Source: Corythucha ciliata (taxonomy: Eukaryota > Arthropoda > Insecta > Hemiptera > Tingidae). From it: 64,000 nt of DNA. Shown piece after piece: positions 12,401 through 21,777 of the stretch. The notes below the pieces were generated by a model. It did not search any database, was not told the DNA's origin, and worked only from the letters and a program-made list of their open reading frames with translations. The position numbers and the translations under genes were made by a program. Positions within the stretch are counted from its first letter, which is position 1. Each line of letters begins with the position of its first letter. The DNA lies in the NCBI GenBank assembly GCA_038030265.1, contig CM075937.1, positions 42,264,198 to 42,328,197 of the forward strand. The letters run 5' to 3'.

Positions 12401-15163
12401 AAAATCCGTAAAATTTGTTTTTTATAAGACCCGAAGTGATGAAATTTAGAATTTGAATAAGCCAAATCCGAGAATTTATTTATTGAAAGAGCCAAATTCA
12501 TTTTCTGAATTGGCCACACCTGCGATAAGATCTAAATCCACGAAATTTTTATTTTAAAAGCGTGAAAATCGCGAGATCCATGAAATTTGCAGTTTTGAAA
12601 ATGACAAATTTGAAACATTGAATGATGTAGCAATCGGTTTTGTAAAATTGGCAGCAAAATTGTCGATTGAGAAAGCTCAAAATCACGAAATTTGTTTTTT
12701 CGTCATTTGATTTTTACCAATTTATATTTTTGATTTAACCGAGCCCGCGAAACCTATTTTATAACGAAGTAAAACCACGAAATTTTGTTTTTCATCAGGC
12801 GAAAATCCCCAAATTGTGGTTGAAAAGAAGCAAAGGCTACAAAATTGGGTTCCAGAAAGAGTGAAAGTTAGTAAAATTGGTCGGTTAAACACAAACCCCC
12901 ACGAAATTTGGGTTTTTAAAAGCAAGAAAATCTGCAAAATTTGTGTACAAAATAACAAAAATTCGCGAAATTTGATTTTTATGGTGCCAATATGAAACGT
13001 TTTTTTATAAAATAGAAAAAATCTCCGGTGACATTGTAATTTCAAAAAGTCAATATTACGAAATTGGTTTTTTTTTATTGTAAGTCTTTGAGACTTCGAC
13101 GGGTATTTTGGCTTTTTCTTCACAACTCAATCAACTGTACCCCGTCTTTCTACAACCTTTATAATGTTTTTTTTTTGTTTTGTTTTGTTTTTGTTTTTTT
13201 TTTTTTTGTTCGTCAAATTATTTTGTTAAACCAAACCTGTGATACTGATTTTATAAAGAGAAAAAGCCAATAAATTTGGTTTTTGACCAAGCGAAAATCC
13301 CAAAAATTGGGTTTTAAAGTAGCAAAGTCCGCGAAATTGTGTTCTGAAAGAGCGAAAGTACATAAAATTGGATTTGGAAGGAGCAAAACCCACGAAATTT
13401 GGTTTTTGAACCAGCACATTCCACGAAATTTGGCTTGTAAATGACCAAACCCACGAAATTTGACGTTTGGTGTGTGGGAGTTTGTGCTACGAGCCCCGTC
13501 CCTTACGACGCTCGACAATACGGGGACTGGAGAGAATATAAAAACTTGAAAGATGTTGTGAGAGTTAGAAATTATACCACACGTTACATCAATTAGAGAC
13601 CGAAAAGTAGGACAAAAAAAAGAGGACAAATGTTGACCTCTCCCTGGACACCTGAAAAATGAGCCCGGACGTCATCGGCGGATACACAAAAGTAGGACAT
13701 CTCCGGGGATTGTAGGACGTCTGGACACCCTAAATGTAGCAATCCCGCGAAATTATTTTTTCAGTGAGCTGGACCCGCTGTTTGTAGTTGTTATGTTTTT
13801 CTTAGAGAGAAAAAGTCGTAAAATAGGTTTTTTATAAAGCTGATACGTTTGTTTCTTAGTTGGGTCAGATCGGTGAAAATGTATTTTTATGGTGGAAAAT
13901 TCCTCGACAATTGGGAATTTTAGTGAGCGAAACCCGAGAAATGGTTTTTTAGTGAGCGTCAACGAAACAAAATGTGGCGACCCTGAAGGATTTGTACATT
14001 CCGCTGGCATCTATGGGTTGGGGTAGGTGCCCCAATCGTCGCTTTCGACTCTAGGTGAGGGCAACTGCCCACCCCTGCCCTTCTATGGCTATACGCCCAT
14101 ATGCCTAGGAAGTTAAATTATCGCAGTTTTCTCGGCTTCAGAGTGGCCCAGCAAGGTGTGCGTGCGCCGAGAGATAATAAGTCCCTGGATTTCAGGGCTG
14201 TTGATTGCACGGCCACCGGCGCGGGAGGCGTCCGTGGAAAAAATGGTGCGGTCTCCAAAAAAAAAAAAAAAAACCGTCCAAAAACGTCGGACAGAACTCC
14301 TTCGACAGCTCTAATGATCCGATTTTCCAATTCCCCCAAGATACGTTATTACTGGTGCAGTGGGGAAACCAGCAAAAATACGCGATTTCGAACAATGTTG
14401 AACATTTTTGTGCGTAAGTTACCGCTTTGGTGACTTCAGCGAAAATAAAAATGTGAATATAGGCGTTTCTATAGGGTCATTTTTCAAAGGGTTTTCATTA
14501 TTTTGAGTCCCTCGAATGGTAAACAATTGGCAAAAATGCAGCCGGTAGGTGCAACAAACGTCCCTTATGTGGGTACGGTGACCACACAGGTCCTTCAAAA
14601 GGAAGGACGGTACTGCTGTAGCGTGCGGTAATGTATAATGCTCCTATGTGATCCTCAAAAAGGACCCTAAAAGATACTGCTTTCATGTAATTTCACCTCA
14701 ATGCTGTCATAGCTGCCGAGGCTAATCATTGGCTTACTTTTAATAACGCCAGGTCATATTTTGAAAAATGATCGGCCCAATAACTCGGATGAATCTCTTT
14801 TCTAGTGGCAGTTCGATGTTGCTCGTCGGGGCCTTTTTTGATGCTTGACCCAAAGTAAATCTGAATTACACATTTTCTATTATTATTAAAAAATAAGGAT
14901 GATAGTTACAATTATAACCGCATTGCTCTAACTTGAATATCACTGGCGGATCTGACGTTGTGAGCGCAATGAGCTGCTGTCAACACCCATGACTTTGATA
15001 CAATTGCTCCCGTGCAAATGCCACGGGTGCTTTCCAATCGTACAGTCCACGGCATCAGTTGAATATCAACTGTATGTCCTGCTCGGGAGACTCTCGGGTT
15101 TGCGACTGCGTGAATTGTGGCTGGAATGAAGAGGCAAATAATACAAAGAATTTTGTGGAACAT
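9475..15163 (-). CDS. Trypsin-like (S1) serine protease with C-terminal membrane segment, gene 1
   Basis: Four exons join in frame: 15163-14933, 14860-14738, 10164-9959 and 9880-9475, giving 321 aa. Introns are 72, 4573 and 78 bp. Intron 1 has donor GTTAGA and the other donors are GTAAGC and GTGAGT. Residues 1-20 form a signal peptide. The likely activation site is R24/V25 (PR before VSRAGH). The catalytic triad is intact: His65 in TAAHC, Asp113 in YDLALLK and Ser208 in GDSGSA. A GGWG motif is in exon 3. The position equivalent to trypsin Asp189 is Gly, so trypsin specificity is not expected. The usual SWG after the serine is replaced by IAH. Residues 286-305 are hydrophobic and suggest a C-terminal membrane anchor. 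The gene is head-to-head with its paralogue at 15.4-17.0 kb and shares its intron positions. The large intron holds the elements at 10345-14100; 14101-14737 shows nothing recognisable. Substrate unknown. Confidence 0.85.
10345..14100. mobile_element. Probable hAT-type non-autonomous element (D-E architecture) in intron 3 of protease gene 1
   Basis: Degenerate termini face each other: CGTGGCGTATAGG at 10345 and, on the minus strand, ATGGGCGTATAGCC at 14100. Inside are phrase-E units (TTCGCGGGTTTGGCTC at 10380-10720), phrase-D units (AAACTGACGATTTTA type at 10900-11420) and again E units to 13950. A block at 13980-14090 closes the element and resembles blocks at 47150-47260 and 59590-59730. No clear 8-bp target duplication is left. 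No transposase is present. A second element (11662-13732) is inserted in it. Confidence 0.5.
11662..13732. mobile_element. Nested element with TAGGGTG(G/T)CCAGA termini
   Basis: The left end reads TAGGGTGGCCAGA from 11662. The right end, on the minus strand, reads TAGGGTGTCCAGACGTCC from 13732. Both ends carry subterminal repeats of 'AAGTAGGAC' (11720-11770 and 13600-13700). The interior is phrase-E repeat (GAAATTTGGTTTTT and GAAAGAGC words). A related fragment lies at 17130-17290. The target duplication is not clear, so the superfamily is uncertain. Only chance open frames are inside. Confidence 0.5.
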
Positions 15164-15223
15164 GTTTTGACGAGGGATGTTTGGTAATACGGTTTTGTTT
15201 AAATGTTACCAGGGGGTATGTTC

Positions 15224-15231
15224 TATAAAAA
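15224..15231 (+). promoter_or_regulatory. Possible TATA box for protease gene 2
   Basis: TATAAAAA sits in the 250-bp stretch between the two divergent protease genes, upstream of the first plus-strand protease exon. Distance and orientation fit a promoter, but no transcript start can be seen. Shared regulation of the pair is an inference. Confidence 0.3.
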
Positions 15232-15409
15232 TTTCAGTGTTCCTAGGAACATCCTCTTCCACCCGTCCGCTCCAAATTAAATCATATGTTGATGAAGGAG
15301 GACGGAAGGAAATAGACAGTGATAGAGTGATGGTGGAACGTTACAGAACAGGCCCCTCGCCAGGATACCTGACTTGTACTTCCATCCAATTTTTGTGATT
15401 TATCTCTCA

Positions 15410-17044
15410 ATGATTTCGAATACTACTGTCGCAATGGGAAGAATATACGAGGGGCAAGACGCCCACATTCGCCAGTTCCCCTTTGTGGCACTCGTTCTGA
15501 ATATGATTGGCAGTCATCTCGGCCATTGCACAGGGGGGATCATATCGACTGAATGGTTGCTTTCGGCGTCTCATTGCGGAAAGTCTGATTTGTTGGTAAC
15601 GTTGTTATTTCCACCATTTGGAGTACTTTAAAGGATCTATACCAGTTCGAAAAATGTTTGTACGGTAGGTTTTTGCAGGATTCGACAATTTTTTCAATTT
15701 CATTGATGATCTTCATGACAGAAAACTACAGTCCAGAATATCGAATGAAGTGCACAATCACCCAGATTTTGAGCCGGATGACATAGGCCTTGACGACGTA
15801 TCATTGATAAAGGTGCTGGTTCACTTGAAAAATGATTGCAGTGTACAGAAAAGGATCGTTGGAATGTGTGCAAAACTTTTATTACATTTTTCTAACAGAT
15901 TTAATTCTGATCGGATCAGGTGAACGCCCCCTTCACCTTCAATGATGTCGTGTCACCCGTCAAACTGTCGACAAAATCTTGGGAACAGTTGTCCAGCCGG
16001 AAATGCAAAGCTATCGGTTGGGGAAAAATCAAGTCACAGTTTTCCTATCATCTAAGAGTCATTGACGTTGAAATTGAACCAGGGCAAACAGCATGCCTCT
16101 GTTTGAGAAGGTGATTTCACCTTCATGTACATTTTTTTTTAAGTCAGTGTGAGAACGAGTGCGTTTATGTTGAGGCGCGGTGTAGGTAACTAGAGAGTGT
16201 TTGCTTATGTTGGAGCAAGTACTAGTAGTCCGAGAGCCCACCGTATGAAAAAACCGGGTCATTTGATCGTGTCTAGCACCTGCGCAGGACAATTTTCATG
16301 GTCTAGGAGATGACACTTCTGAGATTGCCAGCCATTTTCCGGGTGTGCTTATCAACAGCTAGCTCTGCTGTGAGCCCCTGTCGCACGGGAAATGTCGGGC
16401 GGTGTCAGAAGTGTCATATCCTCTAGACCATCAAGAACGTCCTGGGCAGGTGTCAGACACGATCAAATGACCCGGATTTTTGGTACTGTGGGCTCCCGGA
16501 CTATAATAGCGATTTCCATTCGATACAATACACAAGTGTATAGTGCCGCGTTCTCTCCACAAACATTATGCCCCAATTTACCACAAGAGGGTATTGCACT
16601 GAATGGAAAAGATAAAATACTGCCCGGTCTGTTAAAATATGTATAACATTTTAGCTTTGAAACAGATACTTGAAGAACAATGTCATTTGCCTTAAAGACT
16701 CCAAAAGTATCTGCGAGGGTGACTCAGGCGGCGTCCTTGTGTGTCAAGGCGAGGCATTCGGTGTTGCACACGCTATCTACGTGTCCGATTGGTGTAAATT
16801 GTCAAAATTTCAATTTCGCCACGACAATGTTCTCATTTGTGACCAGCCGGGTATTAGCGCCGTATACATGTTTCTCTGTCCTTTTTTCGAGTGGTTTGAG
16901 AGTGTTTTGGACAACAAAACAAGGAAGACGGTTTTACCGGTAATACCAAGACATTGCAAGAATGATGGATGTGGCAAAAAACTGCTGAACAATATCGTAA
17001 TACTGGGGCCATCGTTCCTCATTTATTTTTCTTGGAGAGGGTAG
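15410..17044 (+). CDS. Trypsin-like (S1) serine protease with hydrophobic C-terminus, gene 2
   Basis: Exons are 15410-15595, 15669-15812, 15920-16110 and 16666-17044, giving 299 aa from the ATG at 15410. The frame is open further upstream; LYFHPIFVIYLSMIS from 15374 looks like a signal-peptide core, so the true ATG is probably in an unseen upstream exon. Activation is likely at R11, before IYEGQDA. The triad is intact: His55 in SASHC, Asp105 in DDVSLIK and Ser194 in GDSGG. The 189-equivalent is Ser, as in chymotrypsin-type enzymes. GWG is in exon 3. As in gene 1, the SWG strand is replaced (GVAH). The last 15-20 residues are hydrophobic and could be a membrane or GPI-anchor tail. The acceptor used at 15668 keeps frame and gives the expected VFAG strand; the better-looking one at 15678 breaks frame. 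Intron 3 holds inverted-repeat DNA. Confidence 0.82.
16226..16503. mobile_element. Foldback element in intron 3 of protease gene 2
   Basis: Two arms of about 95 bp are inverted copies (roughly 85% identical by eye). The left arm starts TAGTCCGAGAGCCCACCG at 16226. The right arm, read on the minus strand from 16503, starts TAGTCCGGGAGCCCACAG. Shared inner words include GGGTCATTTGATCGTGTC and GACACTTCTGA. About 85 bp separate the arms. No coding capacity. The family is not identified. Confidence 0.75.
16512..16610. mobile_element. Short inverted-repeat element, TTTTCCATT family
   Basis: The left end is ATTTCCATTCGATACAATAC. The right end, on the minus strand, is TTTTCCATTCAGTGCAATAC. It lies directly beside the foldback element in the same intron. 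The ends resemble those at 48491-48624 and, more weakly, 38341-38478. Confidence 0.5.
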
Positions 17045-17094
17045 AAGAAAATGTGATTTTCTGTTATTCTCAAGTTTCAATAATTAATTATTAG

Positions 17095-17100
17095 AATAAA
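17095..17100 (+). terminator. Poly(A) signal of protease gene 2
   Basis: A canonical AATAAA lies about 50 nt after the TAG at 17042-17044, in AT-rich sequence. Position and orientation fit a short 3' UTR. Confidence 0.6.
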
Positions 17101-17129
17101 ATAATAATCTTTATGTATAGTATTCTTTT

Positions 17130-17290
17130 CAAAAGGCTAGAGGCTGACCAGATGTAAAACTGGTTTCCGAGGACGTCTGGCACGAAAAAGTAGGACGCTT
17201 GCGACGGGAAGTAGAACATAACAGAAGAACTCCCAAAATCAAATATTAGCTCGTCAAGTTAAACGTGGACCTCGCCTTCCTAATGATCAG
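17130..17290. mobile_element. Fragment related to the TAGGGTG-terminus element
   Basis: Words match the ends of the element at 11662-13732: GACCAGATGTAAA, GACGTCTGG and AAAGTAGGACGC. Only one end is seen, so this is a truncated copy. Confidence 0.45.
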
Positions 17291-17339
17291 CCTCTAGCTT
17301 ATTTTCCTTACCTCCTCCATTGGTCTATTTACCGTTTTT

Positions 17340-18113
17340 TCAACATTTTCGTCACGAATCAGGACTTTCCCTCATTTTTCGTTCTGAACTAGAGCTTTAA
17401 ATCTTAAATTTAGCCGCGAATAACGTCTAAATACTAGCCGCGAATAATGTATTAATTTTAGCCGGTTTTACTATATTTCATGTTGATCCACGCATTGGTG
17501 TTTTCAACCATTTTAAGCAGCAAATGAGAGCATTTTGTCAACTTCAGCCGTGAATAGCACTTTTTCTCTGAAGCTAATGAGTTTTTCATCCAAACTTTTG
17601 CAGGAAAATATAGCGAATTTTTTTTAGTTTCAGCTGCGAATTAACGAGTTTTCACGAATGAATCCGTAAATTACCGTTCTTCAATTTCAGCAGCGTTTTA
17701 CCGCTTTTTCTCAATTTTGGCCGCGAATTATAGCGCTTTCTTCCACTTTTTAGCCATTCAAATGAGCGTTTCTGTTTTGTGTTTTTTTCCAATTTAGGCT
17801 GTGGATTAGCGCTTTTCTTAATTTTAGCCACGAATTATTTCTCAGTCTCATCAGACAAAAACTACAGCTTTTACTTCATTTTGGCCGCGCATTCGTTGGT
17901 TTTTTCAACTAGATCCGCGAATTAGCGTTTTTCTATATTTTAGTAGTGAAATGAGCGCTTTATATGTTAGCAGGTCTTCTCCGTTTCGCAGCCACGTATT
18001 AGCAGGTTTTCACAAATAGACCCGTGAACTAGCGTTTTTTCAATTTTTTAGCTGCGATTTACTTAATAGTTTCAGCCGTGAAGTACCGCCTTAATCAATT
18101 TTAGCCACAGCGA

Positions 18114-18153
<40 letters not shown>

Positions 18154-20140
18154 TTTGTTTTTTTTTACTTTTCCTGCAAAATGTGCGGCGATGGTCAACC
18201 TTTGCTGCGAACTTGAGCATTTTCTTGATTTTAGCCGTGAGTTATCGTATTTTCTCCATTTCAACAACCGCAAAATATTGTTGGCTTATTATTTCTCAAT
18301 AATAAGTCTTTGTATTTTCTTGATTATCGCACGCATTTTTGAATTCGCGTATTGTTCTCTTTTATCGCATGCAAATTAGCGCTTTTTCTCTATTTTAGCC
18401 CACAAATTGGCGGTTTTTTTTCAGCGCCAGCAAAGCCTCTCCTGCGCGACTTTTCGCTACTTTCTCTCAATTACATAGCTGTGGATTAGTGATTTTTCTC
18501 AATTATGGCTGCGGATGAGCGTTTTTCTCTATTTTCAGCATTAAATCGGTGACTTTTTTTTTCGCTTTCTGCTAAGAATTGGCGTTTTTTCCCCACCTAT
18601 TTAGCTGCAAATTAGCACATTTGCGCGCCTTCTCAATTTTAACCTTTCATTTATTTTCGCGCATGTTTTCTACTTCAGCGTTGAAAGATTCCCTGCTGGT
18701 GCATTTTTCTTAACTTTAGCGGCAAAATGAGCGCCTATTATCAAAATTTGAGCCTCGAATTAGCGTTTTTATTAAAGCCGCACTAAGCACGTTTGAGAAT
18801 AACTCTTTAAAAAATTGCTAATCTGTGACTTCAATTAAGAAATAGAGCCAATTCGCGGATGAGGTAATAATAAAAGAGGGTTAGAATTGACGTTTTTTCA
18901 CTATTTTAGCCGCAAAGTTGCCTTCAGAAGCCGCGCATTGATGTTTTCTATATAGCCGCGAATTAGTATTTTTCATAAATTTTACCCGTGAATTAGTGAT
19001 TTTTAAAACATTTTTAGCCGTTTATTAGCCCTTTTAGTTTTTATTCGTGAATTAGGTATTTTAATTTAACTGCTAATTAGCAATTTTTCTCAATTATAGC
19101 AAAGAATCAGCGCTTTTCTACGTTCTAGCCGATAATGTGAGCTTTTTCTCAATTTTAACCGCGGTTTTAGCTACGAATCACCGGTTTTATCCTTTTCTGG
19201 TCATGAATTAGCTCGTTTCTCACCTCTGTAGTCCTAAAATGTCCTCCACAATCCACGAATAGGCGTTTTCATTATTTGTGTCGTGAATAATTAGCGTTTT
19301 TCTCAGTTTTAGCCGTTAATTAGCACTTTTTCCCAATTTGAGCAGCAATTTATTTAATAAAGACCATGAACATGAACACCAAAAACTGTTGGTCTACAGA
19401 ACAAACTGTACTGTATCACTCTGTGGTCTCAACTCCGTATCTTTACTGATCTTTACCGACTTGACTGAAAAACGTGATTGAGTGGGCAGGACAGTATCGA
19501 AGGATTTTCTTGTGGGGGGGGGGGGATATCTCCTCCCTCTACTCCCATCACGAACGTCCACGCAAAATTACACAGCTAAGCGTTCTTAGCTCTTCTTCAT
19601 ACTTCTTCGTTACTGCGAAGACAAAACAGAAAATTCCTGAGTCACCGTTCCGCTCTGAAGCCGAGCATTTCCACCCGTCTTATCTGAATATGGTAACGGA
19701 GAAGACGGGTTGAAATGCTCGGCTCCAAAGTGGAATTTTGTGTAAATGGAAAACGCCGTAAGAAAGGTCTCCGAAACTCGAAATTTCGCAGAAGTAAAGA
19801 CCAGAAACTAGCAATCTCTTCGTAGAAATTCGTTTTTTAATAAGTCCCAAAAATATTTCTCTCAATTTTAGCTGTGATTGCAGGTAAAATAAAAAAAAAT
19901 GACCAGTTTTGACTGTGAATTTGCGCTTTTACTCAATTGTATCCGTGAATTTGCGATTTTCACAGTTTTTCGCAAGTTGGTGATTTTTTTCACACTATTT
20001 GCCGCGTACTCGACCCAAGAACAGCGCTTTTCACAAATGCAGCCGCGAATCAGTGCTTTTTCTCCACGTTAGGCACGAAGTTGCCTCCAAAAGGAACCAC
20101 GAATTAGCGGTTTCTGAATTCTCCAATACTCCGTTGAAAC
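17340..20140 (-). repeat. Phrase-A array, minus orientation
   Basis: The same family as at 7-8.8 kb, but inverted: 'TTTTTCTCAATTTTAG' then 'CCGCGAATTAGCG'. More than sixty degenerate units of 28-30 bp run almost without a break. Orientation switches to plus near 20140. Included are a (TTG)n tract at 18117-18150 and a palindrome at 18285-18306 that recurs at 25963-25984. No coding potential. Confidence 0.8.
19622..19756. mobile_element. Degenerate short inverted-repeat element
   Basis: Arms GAAGCCGAGCATTTCCACCC (19657) and, inverted, GGGTTGAAATGCTCGGCTCC (to 19726) flank a centre with GGAGAAGACGG. The right end (ATGGAAAACGCC) matches the end of the element at 38341-38478. The left terminus is eroded. 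Confidence 0.5.
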
Positions 20141-20284
20141 TGAGATAAATCGCTAATTCGTGGAACGTGGATAGCGTAGGAAAAACGTTGATTCCCGGAT
20201 ACAAAGGAAAAAATCACTAATTCGCGGCTAAAATTGAGAAAAACGCCTATTCGTGGCCGCAAATTGTGAAACTCGCTAATTCAA

Positions 20285-21207
20285 TGGATATTGATACGAA
20301 AGATAGAAAGTTGCCGCATTACACTGAAAAAAAAAGGCAAATTCGTCCTTTTTGACAAGATTTGATCTGCAACTATCAGGAGAATAAAATGTGCCGATAG
20401 CTCGACGACGAAACAATTTTTGACCGAAATCGAGCTCTATTCGCACATTATATTCTCCTGATACGAAAGATGGAAAATTGGCGCCTTACACATTGGAAAA
20501 AGAGCATATTCATTGTTTTTGGGAAGATTTGGTACCCTGACGAACAGGTCATAGAATGACCTGGGAGATCTTGAATAAACATAATGTTCTCCCGATACGA
20601 AAGATCGGTAATCGCCGTATTACGCTAGAAATAAGAGCCTAAAAAGTCATATTTCACATGAATTGGTCGCAAATGATGAAATGTGCTGGGAGCACGTCTA
20701 CGAAACAATTTCTGACAGCAGCCGAGCTCCTAACATTATTATAATCTTCTAATACTAAAGATCGGAAACCTTCGCATTAAACATGAAAAAAGGAGCAAAT
20801 TCGTCGTTTATGATAAGATTTGGTCCCCCAATGACCAAGAGAATAAAATATGCTGGGAGCTCGCCGACGAAATAATTTTTTTCAGAAGCCTACCTCCTAG
20901 CAAATTATAATTCCCCTGATACTACAGATCAGAAATCACCACATTTTCCAGTAAAAAAAAGGGGCAAAATAAAGGTTTTTTAACAAGATTTGATCCCCAA
21001 CAACGAGGAGAATAGAATGTGCTGGGACTGGGAGCTCGTTGACGAAATCAATTTTTGTCAGAAGCCGAGCTCCAAGCACATTATATTCTCCCGATACTGA
21101 AGATCAGGAATGACCAATTTCAGCCTGATAAAAGGGACAAATTCGTTGTTTTTGACAAGATTCGGCCCCAAATGTCCAGAAGAATAAAATGTGGTGGGAG
21201 CTCGTCT
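20285..21207. repeat. ~165-bp satellite with palindromic units
   Basis: Five to six tandem units begin near 20292, 20460, 20597, 20757, 20918 and 21093, each at 'GATACGAAAGATCGGAAA' or a variant. Within a unit, AGGAGAATAAAATGTGCTGG and GAGCTC are followed about 40 bp later by the inverted copy (GAGCTC and AGCACATTATATTCTCCT). Each unit can thus form a hairpin of about 25 bp. The array stops abruptly at a hAT-like terminus at 21208. Non-coding. Confidence 0.75.
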
Positions 21208-21588
21208 CAGGGGCGGTTTTATGGGGGGGGGGCGATAGGAACGATCGCCACCCCTTCTGCTCAGCCATTCCAAGAGAAACGGGGGGGGGGGAGCGTATGA
21301 AAAAAATAAGGGAAAGTGAAGAGATACAAATGTGAGGGAAAGCAAATCAGATAATATCTCGATCTAGAACTAGGAAAATAATTTATTTTTAGGGTTTTCT
21401 TTCCCAGAGTTTTCGCCTTCTTGTGGTGAAGGGGAAAGCTCACGAAAAGAAAAAGCAAAAACAAGTCAACACCCTAAAATAAATTATCTATGGCTTTAAA
21501 ATAACTTGTTTTAGTATTAATTGGTTGTAGTGCCAATGTATCTTGTGAAACCATTTGGCAGCTTGTTCTGTGCACTACAATTTAGTTA
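21208..21588. other. hAT-like terminus and flank before the Tigger element
   Basis: CAGGGGCGGTTTTATGGGG starts at 21208, exactly where the satellite breaks off, and looks like the 5' end of a hAT-type element. No matching 3' end was found, so it is probably truncated. The rest shows no gene. Confidence 0.4.
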
Positions 21589-21777
21589 CAGGCGGGTCGC
21601 GCTAATCCGAACCCTAGGTACTTCGAACGGCTCCCTCGGTCGCCCTTCCTCCGCCCTCTTTCTGACTCTCCTCTCTCCAACTCGGAACGATTCTTGGAAC
21701 TTCGACTACTGTTTTTCGCAGCTCCTCAGTTTTTACTTTCTTCCAGTTTTTTCTTCCTCTTTTTTCTTAATTCCGTG

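Noticed and set aside
15679..15812. Alternative acceptor TTTTTGCAG for exon 2 of protease gene 2
   Set aside because: It has a better pyrimidine tract, but joined to the donor at 15596 it gives a frame with a stop before the catalytic Asp. The upstream acceptor keeps frame and the expected VFAG strand.
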